Assembly (NCBI GenBank): GCA_022769825.1
Contig: JALEJI010000028.1
Coordinates: 1-64,000 of the forward strand
DNA: 64,000 nucleotides
Origin: Prevotella sp.
GTDB taxonomy: Bacteria; Bacteroidota; Bacteroidia; Bacteroidales; Bacteroidaceae
Direction: 5' to 3'
This document shows positions 52,389 to 61,201 of this stretch, in pieces. The position numbers and the translations under genes were made by a program. Under the pieces are notes generated by a model. It had not been told where the DNA came from and searched no databases. It saw only the letters and a list, made by a program, of their open reading frames with translations. Position 1 is the stretch's first letter, and the number at the start of each line of letters is the position of its first letter.

Positions 52389-54554
52389 TTACTCCTCGTC
52401 CTTTTGCTCAGCCTCGTGAGCCGCAATGAGCTTGCCTTGGATGTCGTTTGGCACAAGCTCGTAGCTTGCGAACTTGGCGTTGAACGATGCCCTGCCGCCC
52501 GTGAGCGAGCTGAGGGCTACACTGTAGTTGGCCAGCTCCTTCAATGGAATCTTCGCAGTGAGCTTCTGGTAACCAGCCTCAGCGTCCATGCCCATGATGA
52601 TGGCGCGCCTGCCCTGCAAGTCGCTCATCACGTCGCCCATGTAATCGGAAGGTACATAGACCTCAAGGTCGTAGATGGGTTCGAGAATCTTCGGACCAGC
52701 CGTCTTGAACGCCTCGGAGAAGGCGTGGCGCGCTGCCAAGGTGAACGAGAGCTCGTTGGAGTCGACCGGGTGCATCTTACCGTCGTAGACCACCACACGC
52801 ACGTCGCGAGCATAACTGCCGGTCAACGGGCCACGCTCCATGCAGTCCATCACGCCCTTTAGGATGGCGGGCATGAACCTCAGGTCGATGGCACCGCCAA
52901 CGACGGAGTTGATAAACTGCAACTTGCCGCCCCAAGGCAGGTCTTTCTCCTCCTTCGACTTGATATTCATCTTGAACTCCTGTCCGCCGAACTTATAGCT
53001 CACGGGGTCGGGCATGCCTTCAGCGTAAGGCTCCACGATGAGAGCCACCTCGCCAAACTGTCCGGCGCCACCGCTCTGCTTTTTGTGGCGGTAGCTTGCC
53101 TGTGCCTTCTTGGTGATTGTCTCGCGATATGGCACGCGCGGCTCCTCGTATTCCACTTGCAGCTTCTCGTTGTTCTCCATGCGCCATTTCAGCACGCGCA
53201 GGTGGAACTCGCCTTGTCCGTGCACGATGGTCTGGCGCAGCTCCTTGCTCTGCTCCACGACCCACGTGGGATCCTCTTGCCTCATCTTCAGCAAAGCCGC
53301 CATCATCTTCTCCATTTCCTGTGGGTTCTTGGCCTTGATAGCGCGCGAGTATTTCGGGCGTGGGAACTTCACGAAGTCGAACTTCACGTTGTCGAAGTCC
53401 TTGCCGTCGAGGGTGTTGCCGGTCTTCACGTCTTTCAGCTTCACGGTGCAACCTATGTCGCCCGCCTCCAACTCGTCAACAGGTATGCGGTTGCTTCCCG
53501 CGCAAGCGTAGATTTGTCCGATACGCTCCTTTGAGCCTCGGTCGGCGTTGGTCAGGTCGTCGCCGGCTTTCACCTTGCCGCTCATCACCTTGAAATAGCT
53601 CACCTCGCCAATGTGCGGCTCCATGCTCGTCTTGAAGAAGTAGAGGCTCTCTGGGCCGTTGGTGTTGGCAGGCACTTCGTCGCCACGCGTGTCGCGATAA
53701 GCAGGCATGTCGCTGACGAATGGCACCACGTTGCCAAGGAACTCCATCAGGCGCTGCACGCCCATGTCCTTGTGGGCGTCGACACAGAAGATTGGGAACA
53801 TGTCGCGGTTTATCAAGCCCTTGCGTATGCCCAAGCGCAGCTCGTCTTCGGTGAGTGAGTTCTCGTCCTCGAAGAACTTCTCCATCAGCGTGTCGTCGTT
53901 CTCGGCAGCGGCCTCCACCAACGCGCGGTGCAGCTCGCCTGCCTTCTCCATCTCCTCAGCGGGTATGTCCTCACGCTTTGGCTCGCCGCCATCAGGACCC
54001 CACGACAGCTTCTTCATGATGAGCACGTCGATGAGGCTGTGGAAGTTTGGACCCGTCTCGAGCGGATATTGTATCTGCACGCATTTGTTGCCGTAGATTT
54101 CCTGCATCTGCAGTATGAGATTGTCGAAGTCGCACTTTTCAGAGTCCAACTGGTTGATGAGGAAGATGACAGGCTTCTTCAGCTTCTCGGTGTAGCGGAA
54201 GTTGTTTTGCGTGCCCACTTCCGGGCCGTACTGGCCATTGATGAGGATCACGGCCTGGTCGGTGACGTTGAGAGCCGTGATGGCGCCTCCCACGAAGTCG
54301 TCGGATCCAGGACAGTCGATTATATTGAGTTTCTTGTTGTTCCATTCAGCATGGAAAACAGTGGGGAACACGGAATATCCAAGGTTGAGCTCCACAGGCA
54401 TGAAGTCGGAGACGGTGTTCTTCGACTCTATGGTTCCACGACGCTTTATGACTCCAGCCTCATACAACATGCTTTCGGCAAGCGTGGTCTTGCCGCTACC
54501 TTTGGCGCCAATGAGCGCGATGTTCTTAATTTCGTTGGTTTGATAAACTCGCAT
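52389..54554 (-). CDS. EF-G2, elongation factor G paralogue with altered GTPase motifs
   Basis: A 721-residue five-domain EF-G homologue. G1 (GAKGSGKTTL, from 16) is intact, but G3 reads DCPGSDDF (80-87), with Ser84 in place of the catalytic His of DTPGH. The switch I region has GYS instead of GIT, and G4 is NQLD instead of NKxD. These are the hallmarks of Bacteroidota EF-G2, reported in B. thetaiotaomicron to move tRNA-mRNA without hydrolysing GTP and to matter during starvation and gut colonisation. The usual fusA is elsewhere. An acidic stretch near residues 213-235 (AAAENDDTLMEKFFEDENS) lies at the end of the G domain. Confidence 0.9.
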   Translation of the reverse strand: MRVYQTNEIKNIALIGAKGSGKTTLAESMLYEAGVIKRRGTIESKNTVSDFMPVELNLGYSVFPTVFHAEWNNKKLNIIDCPGSDDFVGGAITALNVTDQAVILINGQYGPEVGTQNNFRYTEKLKKPVIFLINQLDSEKCDFDNLILQMQEIYGNKCVQIQYPLETGPNFHSLIDVLIMKKLSWGPDGGEPKREDIPAEEMEKAGELHRALVEAAAENDDTLMEKFFEDENSLTEDELRLGIRKGLINRDMFPIFCVDAHKDMGVQRLMEFLGNVVPFVSDMPAYRDTRGDEVPANTNGPESLYFFKTSMEPHIGEVSYFKVMSGKVKAGDDLTNADRGSKERIGQIYACAGSNRIPVDELEAGDIGCTVKLKDVKTGNTLDGKDFDNVKFDFVKFPRPKYSRAIKAKNPQEMEKMMAALLKMRQEDPTWVVEQSKELRQTIVHGQGEFHLRVLKWRMENNEKLQVEYEEPRVPYRETITKKAQASYRHKKQSGGAGQFGEVALIVEPYAEGMPDPVSYKFGGQEFKMNIKSKEEKDLPWGGKLQFINSVVGGAIDLRFMPAILKGVMDCMERGPLTGSYARDVRVVVYDGKMHPVDSNELSFTLAARHAFSEAFKTAGPKILEPIYDLEVYVPSDYMGDVMSDLQGRRAIIMGMDAEAGYQKLTAKIPLKELANYSVALSSLTGGRASFNAKFASYELVPNDIQGKLIAAHEAEQKDEE

Positions 54555-54732
54555 ATCAAAAGTGTTTTAAAGTTAGTCTTGGTTTCTTCTTACGGTTTAT
54601 TTCTTAAACCCTTGCTAAAGTTAGGAAAAAAAACCGACAAGTTCAAAGAAAAAACGCTGAAATGTGCAATATTTTAAAAGAAATTAGTAATTTCGTGTTT
54701 AAATAGAGAAAATTATACATAGTTTGAACGAT

Positions 54733-55857
54733 ATGCCTTCCTCCGCCGGCCTTTATGTCCACATTCCGTTTTGCGCTTCTCGATGTGTCTATTGTGGTTT
54801 CTATTCCACCACGTCGCTGTCGCTTCGCCAGCGTTATGTTGACGCTCTTTGCCGTGAAATGCGGATGTTGACGTTCAAGCCAAAGATTTCAACCATCTAT
54901 CTCGGAGGCGGCACGCCAAGCCAGTTGACCCACGAAGAGCTCAACCGGCTTTTCACATATATATATAATGTGTATGACGTGGCTCCCGATGCCGAGGTCA
55001 CCATGGAGTGCAACCCCGACGACATTCACGCGGGCATGTTCAATGGCCTTCCCGTGAACAGGGTGAGCATGGGGGCACAGACCTTCTCCGACGCTCGGTT
55101 GCGCTTCTTGCGTCGGCGACACACGGCCAAGGAGGTGGACCGCGCCGTGGACACGCTTCGACATGATGGCATTGGCAACATAAGCATTGACCTGATGTTT
55201 GGCTTCCCCGACGAAACGCTTGACGACTGGAAGCGTGACGTGGCCCATGCCATATCGCTCCGCCCAGAACACGTTTCTGCCTATGGATTGATGTTTGAGG
55301 AAGGCACACCGCTTTACCGCATGCTTGAGGAAGGCAAGGTGAAAGAGATTGACGAGGAGTTGAGCCTTAGGATGTACAGTGAGCTTGTCGACACGCTGGG
55401 TGCCGCCGGCTATGAGCATTATGAGATAAGCAACTTCGCGAGGTTCGACGGCGAACGGGTGAGCAAGTGGCGCAGCAGGCACAACTCAAGCTATTGGCAC
55501 GACATTCCGTATATAGGCATAGGTGCCGGTGCTCACTCTTATTACCAGGCGACGCGCCATTGGAACCCGGACAATATAATAATGTATATGGATGCCATCG
55601 AACATGGCCGCTTGCCCTATGAGGAGGAAGAGATAGACAGCGACACTCACTACGACGACATCGTGATGACCGCGCTGCGTACACGCGAAGGCATTTGCCT
55701 TGACAGGCTCGACAGCAGTCACAGGGCGTTCCTGCTTGCTAACGCGAAGGCTTTTGTGGACAGTGGCTTATTGGCCTTGGAAAACGGGCACCTTCGCCTG
55801 ACCAGTGAAGGCATAAACGTCAGTAACCGCATAATGAGCGACTTGATGGACGTGTGA
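54733..55857 (+). CDS. hemW: Radical-SAM heme chaperone HemW
   Basis: A 374-residue radical SAM protein: LYVHIPFCASRCVYCGFYS carries the CxxxCxxC cluster motif near the N-terminus and YLGGGTPSQL the SAM-binding GGGTP. The C-terminal HemW domain includes GIGAGAHSY. Once called a coproporphyrinogen oxidase, HemW binds heme and delivers it to respiratory enzymes. ATG 54733 is preferred to the TTG at 54724. A terminator follows at 55972. Confidence 0.92.
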   Translation: MPSSAGLYVHIPFCASRCVYCGFYSTTSLSLRQRYVDALCREMRMLTFKPKISTIYLGGGTPSQLTHEELNRLFTYIYNVYDVAPDAEVTMECNPDDIHAGMFNGLPVNRVSMGAQTFSDARLRFLRRRHTAKEVDRAVDTLRHDGIGNISIDLMFGFPDETLDDWKRDVAHAISLRPEHVSAYGLMFEEGTPLYRMLEEGKVKEIDEELSLRMYSELVDTLGAAGYEHYEISNFARFDGERVSKWRSRHNSSYWHDIPYIGIGAGAHSYYQATRHWNPDNIIMYMDAIEHGRLPYEEEEIDSDTHYDDIVMTALRTREGICLDRLDSSHRAFLLANAKAFVDSGLLALENGHLRLTSEGINVSNRIMSDLMDV

Positions 55858-56246
55858 GGGCGATAGGATAAGGATGGAATGAGGAAGACATGGATGACAT
55901 GGAAGGGCATCAAATGAAAAAGCCAAGCGTCATCAACCATTAGATTAAGTATCAATAGCTTTTTATATATGAGCGTCTGGAATCAAATAATTACTTCCAG
56001 GCGCTTTTTGTATATGCTTTTTTAGAAAATGCTGCAAAGTGATAGCGTGTATTCTTGATATAGTAACACTTGGTTATTATTAATGTTAATATTCTATCAA
56101 ATCGTAACAAAGAAAGAATTATTAAAACAAAACGTCATTGAAAAGGCTTAGAAAATATAATAATGTATTAATTTTGCACTCGAAAGTTAGCAAGATGATG
56201 CTAATAAGATGGCGAAAGTGTTAATATACTAATAAGAGAGATTGAT
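55858..56246 (+). promoter_or_regulatory. Gap with hemW terminator and glnB promoter
   Basis: The hemW terminator is at 55972-56009. TAATTTTG at 56169-56176 is the -7 box of glnB, giving a leader of about 64 nt. The DNA between is AT-rich; no gene was seen. Confidence 0.7.
55972..56009 (+). terminator. Terminator of hemW
   Basis: Stem GCGTCTGGAA / TTCCAGGCGC (55973-55982 with 55995-56004, one T-G pair) followed by TTTTT. Confidence 0.88.
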
Positions 56247-56603
56247 ATGAAAAAGATTGAGGCAATCATCCGCAAGACAAAGTTTGAGGACGTGAAAGAA
56301 GCTTTGCTTGCCGCAGACATTGAGTGGTTCTCTTACTACGACGTAAGGGGAGAGGGCAAGATGCGGCAGGCACGCATCTACCGTGGCGTGATGTACGACA
56401 CCAGCAGCATCGAGCGCGTGTTGATGAACGTGGTGGTGCGCGACAAAAACGTGGAAAAGACCATCAAGGCCATTCAGGAAGCCGCTCGAACAGGCGAGAT
56501 AGGCGATGGTCGCATCTTCGTGATTCCCGTTGAGGACACGGTTAGGATACGCACGGGCGAGAGAGGCGACATTGCCCTTTACAACGCAGAGCAGGAGAAA
56601 TAA
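56247..56603 (+). CDS. glnB: P-II nitrogen regulatory protein
   Basis: A 118-residue trimeric signal protein that senses 2-oxoglutarate, ATP/ADP and nitrogen status. The N-terminus MKKIEAIIRKTKFEDVKEAL, a T-loop ending RIYRGVMYD (its Tyr aligns with uridylylated Tyr51 of E. coli GlnB) and the C-terminal GDGRIFVIPVEDTVRIRTGE are conserved. It lies 62 bp before amtB, the usual pair, where it blocks the channel when ammonium is plentiful. It could equally be called glnK. Confidence 0.93.
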   Translation: MKKIEAIIRKTKFEDVKEALLAADIEWFSYYDVRGEGKMRQARIYRGVMYDTSSIERVLMNVVVRDKNVEKTIKAIQEAARTGEIGDGRIFVIPVEDTVRIRTGERGDIALYNAEQEK

Positions 56604-56665
56604 GGTCAGGGTTCATACAAAATATGTATATGTTGCTTGTAAACATATTTAAAAGGTAAAAGATT

Positions 56666-57928
56666 ATGAGTGTACAGGATTTAGCAATATCAGTAGATAC
56701 CGTTTGGATGCTGTTGGCGGCAATGTTGGTGTTTTTCATGCAGCCAGGTTTCGCCCTCTGCGAGGCAGGCTTCACGCGCAGCAAGAACACGGCCAACATC
56801 TTGTTCAAGAACTTCGTCGATTTCATGATAGGCTCCGTGCTGTTTTGGCTTGTTGGCTTCGGCTTCATGTTCGGCAGCAATGGCCAAGGCTTTATAGGCA
56901 TGCCCAACTTTGGCGACCTCTCGTTTTACCACAACGCCTCAGGGTTGCCCACCGAAGGTTTCTTGATATTCGAGACCGTGTTTTGCGCCACGAGCGCCAC
57001 GATAGTGTCGGGCGCGATGGCAGAGCGCACCAAGTTCTCCATATATTGCGTTTATTCGTTTTTCATCTCCTTGATAATCTACCCTGTTGAAGGCCACTGG
57101 ACGTGGGGTGGGGGTTGGCTTTGCGACGCCTCCACGACCTCTTTCATGATGCGCACCTTCGGCACCACGTTCCACGACTTCGCCGGTTCAGCCATCGTCC
57201 ACAGCGTGGGCGGCGTGCTCGCCCTGCTTGGCGCCATCTGCCTCGGCCCACGCCTTGGCAAGTATCGCAACGGCAAGAGCACCGCCATCCCAGGCCATAA
57301 CCTCATGGCAGCCGCACTTGGCGTGTTCATCCTGTGGTTCGGGTGGTTCGGCTTCAACCCGGGCTCCCAGCTTGCCGCCTCTGGCGAGGTTAACCGTGTG
57401 GCCATAAGCCATGTGTTCCTGACTACCAACCTCGCCGCCGTCTGCGGTGGCCTGGGCACCATGTTCACCTCATGGATAAAATATGGCAAGCCATCGTTCT
57501 CGCTGACGTTGAACGGCATCCTCGCCGGCCTTGTGGCCATAACCGCTGGCTGCGACCTCGTCAGTCCGCTTGGCGCGGCCATCATCGGCCTTATGGCAGG
57601 CATAATCCTCGTGTTCTCCATCGAGTTTGTTGACACCAAGCTCCACATCGACGACCCAGTGGGCGCGAGTTCAGTGCATGGCGTGTCTGGAATCTTCGGC
57701 ACGCTGATGACAGGTCTCTTCGCCGTTGACGGTGGCGCCCTGTATGGTGGCGGTTTCGGCTTCTTCGGGGCACAGTGCTTCGGCATCATTGTCATCGACG
57801 TTTGGGCGGCAGTCATGGGCTTCGTCCTCTTCAGGGGCATCAACAAGCTCTGCGGACTGCGTGTAGACAAGCGCATCGAGGAGGAAGGCCTCGACATCTA
57901 CGAGCACGGCGAGAGCTGCTACAACTGA
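56666..57928 (+). CDS. amtB: Ammonium transporter
   Basis: A 420-residue Amt/Rh channel with about 11 membrane segments and no cleaved signal. FMQPGFALCEAGFTRSKN near the N-terminus, DFAGSAIVHSVGG and GASSVHGVSGIFG carry conserved residues, including the two pore histidines in the later segments. It conducts ammonia/ammonium into the cell and is gated by the P-II protein encoded upstream. A GC hairpin lies after it (58017-58046). Confidence 0.95.
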   Translation: MSVQDLAISVDTVWMLLAAMLVFFMQPGFALCEAGFTRSKNTANILFKNFVDFMIGSVLFWLVGFGFMFGSNGQGFIGMPNFGDLSFYHNASGLPTEGFLIFETVFCATSATIVSGAMAERTKFSIYCVYSFFISLIIYPVEGHWTWGGGWLCDASTTSFMMRTFGTTFHDFAGSAIVHSVGGVLALLGAICLGPRLGKYRNGKSTAIPGHNLMAAALGVFILWFGWFGFNPGSQLAASGEVNRVAISHVFLTTNLAAVCGGLGTMFTSWIKYGKPSFSLTLNGILAGLVAITAGCDLVSPLGAAIIGLMAGIILVFSIEFVDTKLHIDDPVGASSVHGVSGIFGTLMTGLFAVDGGALYGGGFGFFGAQCFGIIVIDVWAAVMGFVLFRGINKLCGLRVDKRIEEEGLDIYEHGESCYN

Positions 57929-58016
57929 TAGGCCATTGTGGGGAACAGGCTTCCCACACACATTATATATAAATACGATTTACCGCCTCCAAAGTTGAGG
58001 AGACCGTGATTATCAT

Positions 58017-58046
58017 TTAAGGGGTTGCCGCATGGCAGCCCCTTAA
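58017..58046 (+). terminator. Hairpin after amtB
   Basis: Stem TTAAGGGG-T-TGCC / GGCA-G-CCCCTTAA with a 4-nt loop but little T-tract; a likely but weak terminator or 3'-end stabiliser. Confidence 0.6.
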
Positions 58047-58135
58047 ACGTTTGAGTGATGCCAGGCTGAGCAAACGATTGCACAAAAAATCGAAAAAAAA
58101 AAGAAGAAAAACTGAACGCGTATTGAAAAATTACC

Positions 58136-58143
58136 TATCTTTG
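58136..58143 (+). promoter_or_regulatory. -7 box of the second SusC operon
   Basis: TATCTTTG, 50 bp before the SusC start. No well-spaced -33 TTG was found, consistent with an activated promoter. Confidence 0.55.
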
Positions 58144-58193
58144 CGACGGAAATCAAACCAAAACTAAAATTATAAACCTTAAATTTGCCATTT

Positions 58194-61181
58194 ATGGGTA
58201 AAACGTTAATCAGAAGAGCTACCCTCCTTGGATTAGGAGTGGTTTGCACGATGAGTGCCTTTGCACAGTCAGTGGTGCAAGGCACAGTGAAAGACAAATC
58301 CGGAGAACCACTTATTGGAGCTACTATCCAAATTAAGGGCCAGCAAGGCGGAACGGTCACCGACCTTGACGGCGTATGGAAACTCTCAGACTTGAAACCC
58401 GGCCAGACAATCGTCGTCTCCTACGTGGGCTTTACCAACAAGGAGATAAAGATTGGCCAACAGCGCAAGTTGAACATTGTGCTTGAGCCCGACAAGCAAG
58501 ACCTTGACGAGGTCGTGGTCTTGGGTTATGCCGTTGGCACGAAGCGCACCGTGTCGGGTGCCGTGGAGCGCATCGGCAAGAAAGACATGAACCAAGGCGT
58601 GGTGACGAGCGCGGCCGATGCCTTGAAAGGCAAGGTGAGTGGCGTGGTCATCTCGCAGAGCGGTGGCGACCCAATGGGTACCACCAATATCCGCGTGCGT
58701 GGAACCTCTTCGCTCTCAGGCGGTAACGATCCATTGGTCATCATCGACGGCGTTTATGGTGACATGACGATGTTCAACTCCTTGCAGCCAGGCGACATTG
58801 AGAGCATGACCATCCTCAAGGACGCTTCCGAGACGGCCCAGTATGGTTCTCGCGGTGCAGCTGGCGTGATCGTGGTGACGACGACAAAAGGCAAGAACGG
58901 CACAAGCTCCATTACCTATAATGGCACTTTCGGCGTGAACAAGGTGTTCAAGAACATCGAGATGCTCAGTGCCGACGCTTACCGCGCCACGGCGAAGAGC
59001 ATGGGACTGACCTTCGACGACCTTGGAGGCAACACCAATTGGCTCGACGAGATAGAACGCTCGACGGGAATCACACAAAACCATAATCTCGCTTTCTCGG
59101 GCGGCAACGACAACGGCAATTATCGCGCCTCACTCGGCTTCATACAGAAGCAAGGCGCCATACGCAACTCAGACATGCGAAACTATACCGCCAAGCTCGA
59201 TGCCCAGCAGTTGGCTTTCAACAAGAAGCTGAAACTCGAGATGGGTGTCATGGGCTCTGAATACGAGGGCAAGCAGCAATATGACATGCAAAAGATATTC
59301 TACTCGGCTGCTTCATACAACCCGACATATCCCAACACCAAGAACGCCACCACGGGCAAGTGGGACGAGGACATGCTCGCCAACGAGATTTTCAACCCCC
59401 TTGGGCAGCTGGAGATAGACAACCGTTACAGCGTGGGTGTCGTTATGGCACACGGCAAGGCGACATGGACCATCGTTGACGGACTGTTCCTCTCAGCCTT
59501 TGGCTCTTACACCAAGGCTAACATCGACCTTAAGCGATATATCCCCAACGACATACGCCAGGGTGAGCTCAACGGAAACGGATGGGCTTACATCAACAGC
59601 ATACAGCGCAATGACCTCATGGGCAACGTGCAGCTCACCTTCACCAAGGACTTCGGCAAGCACCACATCGACGCCCTCGCCGTGATGGAGGGCCAGCGCT
59701 ATAAGACCTTTACCCACATGCAGCAGGCAAAGGGCTTCCAGACCAACTACTTCAAGTATAACAACCTGCAGGCGGGTGCCAACGTGTCGTGGGGCGATGT
59801 TACCTCAGACTCCAAGGAGTACACCCTCAGCTCATACATGGCGCGCGTCAACTACATGTTCGCCGACCGCTACATCGTCACCGCCAACCTCCGTGCCGAC
59901 GGCTCCTCAAAGCTCGGTTCCGGTCACAAGTGGGGTTGGTTCCCGTCAGCCTCGGCCGCTTGGGTCATCTCCAAGGAAAACTTCATGAAGGACGTGAAGT
60001 GGGTCAATAACTTAAAGCTGCGTGCCGGTTACGGTGTCACGGGTAACCAAGACGCCATAGACCCTTATACCTCGCTCGCGCTCTACGGCCCTAACGGCGT
60101 GACGCCGGTCAACGGTACCAACACCACGACATTTGCCGTGCAGAGCAACGACAACCCCGACCTGAAATGGGAGACGAAGAGCACTTTCGACGTGGGACTT
60201 GACCTCTCCCTCTTCAACAGCAGGCTCAACATCACCCTCGACTGGTACACATCAAAGACCAAGGACCTGCTCTACAACTACACCGTGCCTGTTCCGCCGT
60301 TCACCTATGAGAACCTCCTGGCAAACATGGGCGAGATGTCGAACCACGGTTTCGAGATTGGCATCCGCGGTGACATCATCAAGACCAAGGACTTCACCTT
60401 TAACTCAGGACTGAACCTCAGTTTCCAGAGCAACAAGCTCAACTCCCTCTCTGGCAACTACAAGGGCCAGGAGCTCACAACCTCCGAGCACATACAGGTG
60501 GCGCGCATCAATGCCGCCGGCTTGACGCAGAACTACGGCGTGACCTATCTTATTGAGGGTCAACCCATCGGCGTGTTCTACTTGCCTCACTGCGAGGGCA
60601 TCGACAAGGATGGCAAGTATATCATCACCGACCTCGACCAAAACGGTAACGTGGACACTGGCGATTCTGGCGACCGTCAGATTTGTGGTCAGGCGATACC
60701 AAAGGCTTACCTTGGTTGGGACTTCACCTTCAACTACAAGAACTGGAGCCTCGCCATGCAGTTTAACGGCGCTTTCGGCCATAAGATCTTCAACGGCACG
60801 TCGATGACATACAGCGACCTGTCCAACTTCCCGACCTACAATGTCCTTGCCGACGCTCCGGCACGCGGCATCAAGAACAAGGTCATCTCCGACTACTGGC
60901 TGGAGAACGGCGACTATGTGAACTTCGAGTACCTGCAGCTCAGCTACACGTTCAACAAGCAGCAGCTCAAGACCAAGTACATCCAGAACATCAAGCTCGG
61001 CTTGGCAGTGAACAACGTGTGCACTATCACGGGCTACTCAGGCCTCACGCCGATGATCAACTCTGCCTCTCTCGTGCAGCAGGCTGAGGGCACCACGACT
61101 TACGGCACACTTGGCGTGGACGACAAGCGCATCTATCCGCTCACACGCACATTCTCTTTCAACGTGGGCATCACATTCTAA
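58194..61181 (+). CDS. susC: SusC family TonB-dependent transporter (starch-type locus)
   Basis: A 995-residue outer-membrane receptor. I use ATG 58194 (MGKTLIRRATLLGLG, signal peptide to about SAFAQ); a TTG lies three codons upstream. The carboxypeptidase-regulatory-like domain (residues 28-95, EPLIGATIQIKGQQGGTVTD) is followed by the plug (DLDEVVVLGYAVG ... GAAGVIVVTTTKG) and barrel. With the SusD protein and a secreted GH13 amylase directly downstream it should import malto-oligosaccharides. Smaller than the first SusC (1105). Confidence 0.93.
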   Translation: MGKTLIRRATLLGLGVVCTMSAFAQSVVQGTVKDKSGEPLIGATIQIKGQQGGTVTDLDGVWKLSDLKPGQTIVVSYVGFTNKEIKIGQQRKLNIVLEPDKQDLDEVVVLGYAVGTKRTVSGAVERIGKKDMNQGVVTSAADALKGKVSGVVISQSGGDPMGTTNIRVRGTSSLSGGNDPLVIIDGVYGDMTMFNSLQPGDIESMTILKDASETAQYGSRGAAGVIVVTTTKGKNGTSSITYNGTFGVNKVFKNIEMLSADAYRATAKSMGLTFDDLGGNTNWLDEIERSTGITQNHNLAFSGGNDNGNYRASLGFIQKQGAIRNSDMRNYTAKLDAQQLAFNKKLKLEMGVMGSEYEGKQQYDMQKIFYSAASYNPTYPNTKNATTGKWDEDMLANEIFNPLGQLEIDNRYSVGVVMAHGKATWTIVDGLFLSAFGSYTKANIDLKRYIPNDIRQGELNGNGWAYINSIQRNDLMGNVQLTFTKDFGKHHIDALAVMEGQRYKTFTHMQQAKGFQTNYFKYNNLQAGANVSWGDVTSDSKEYTLSSYMARVNYMFADRYIVTANLRADGSSKLGSGHKWGWFPSASAAWVISKENFMKDVKWVNNLKLRAGYGVTGNQDAIDPYTSLALYGPNGVTPVNGTNTTTFAVQSNDNPDLKWETKSTFDVGLDLSLFNSRLNITLDWYTSKTKDLLYNYTVPVPPFTYENLLANMGEMSNHGFEIGIRGDIIKTKDFTFNSGLNLSFQSNKLNSLSGNYKGQELTTSEHIQVARINAAGLTQNYGVTYLIEGQPIGVFYLPHCEGIDKDGKYIITDLDQNGNVDTGDSGDRQICGQAIPKAYLGWDFTFNYKNWSLAMQFNGAFGHKIFNGTSMTYSDLSNFPTYNVLADAPARGIKNKVISDYWLENGDYVNFEYLQLSYTFNKQQLKTKYIQNIKLGLAVNNVCTITGYSGLTPMINSASLVQQAEGTTTYGTLGVDDKRIYPLTRTFSFNVGITF

Positions 61182-61201
61182 ACCTTTTAATGACAATCAC
61201 T

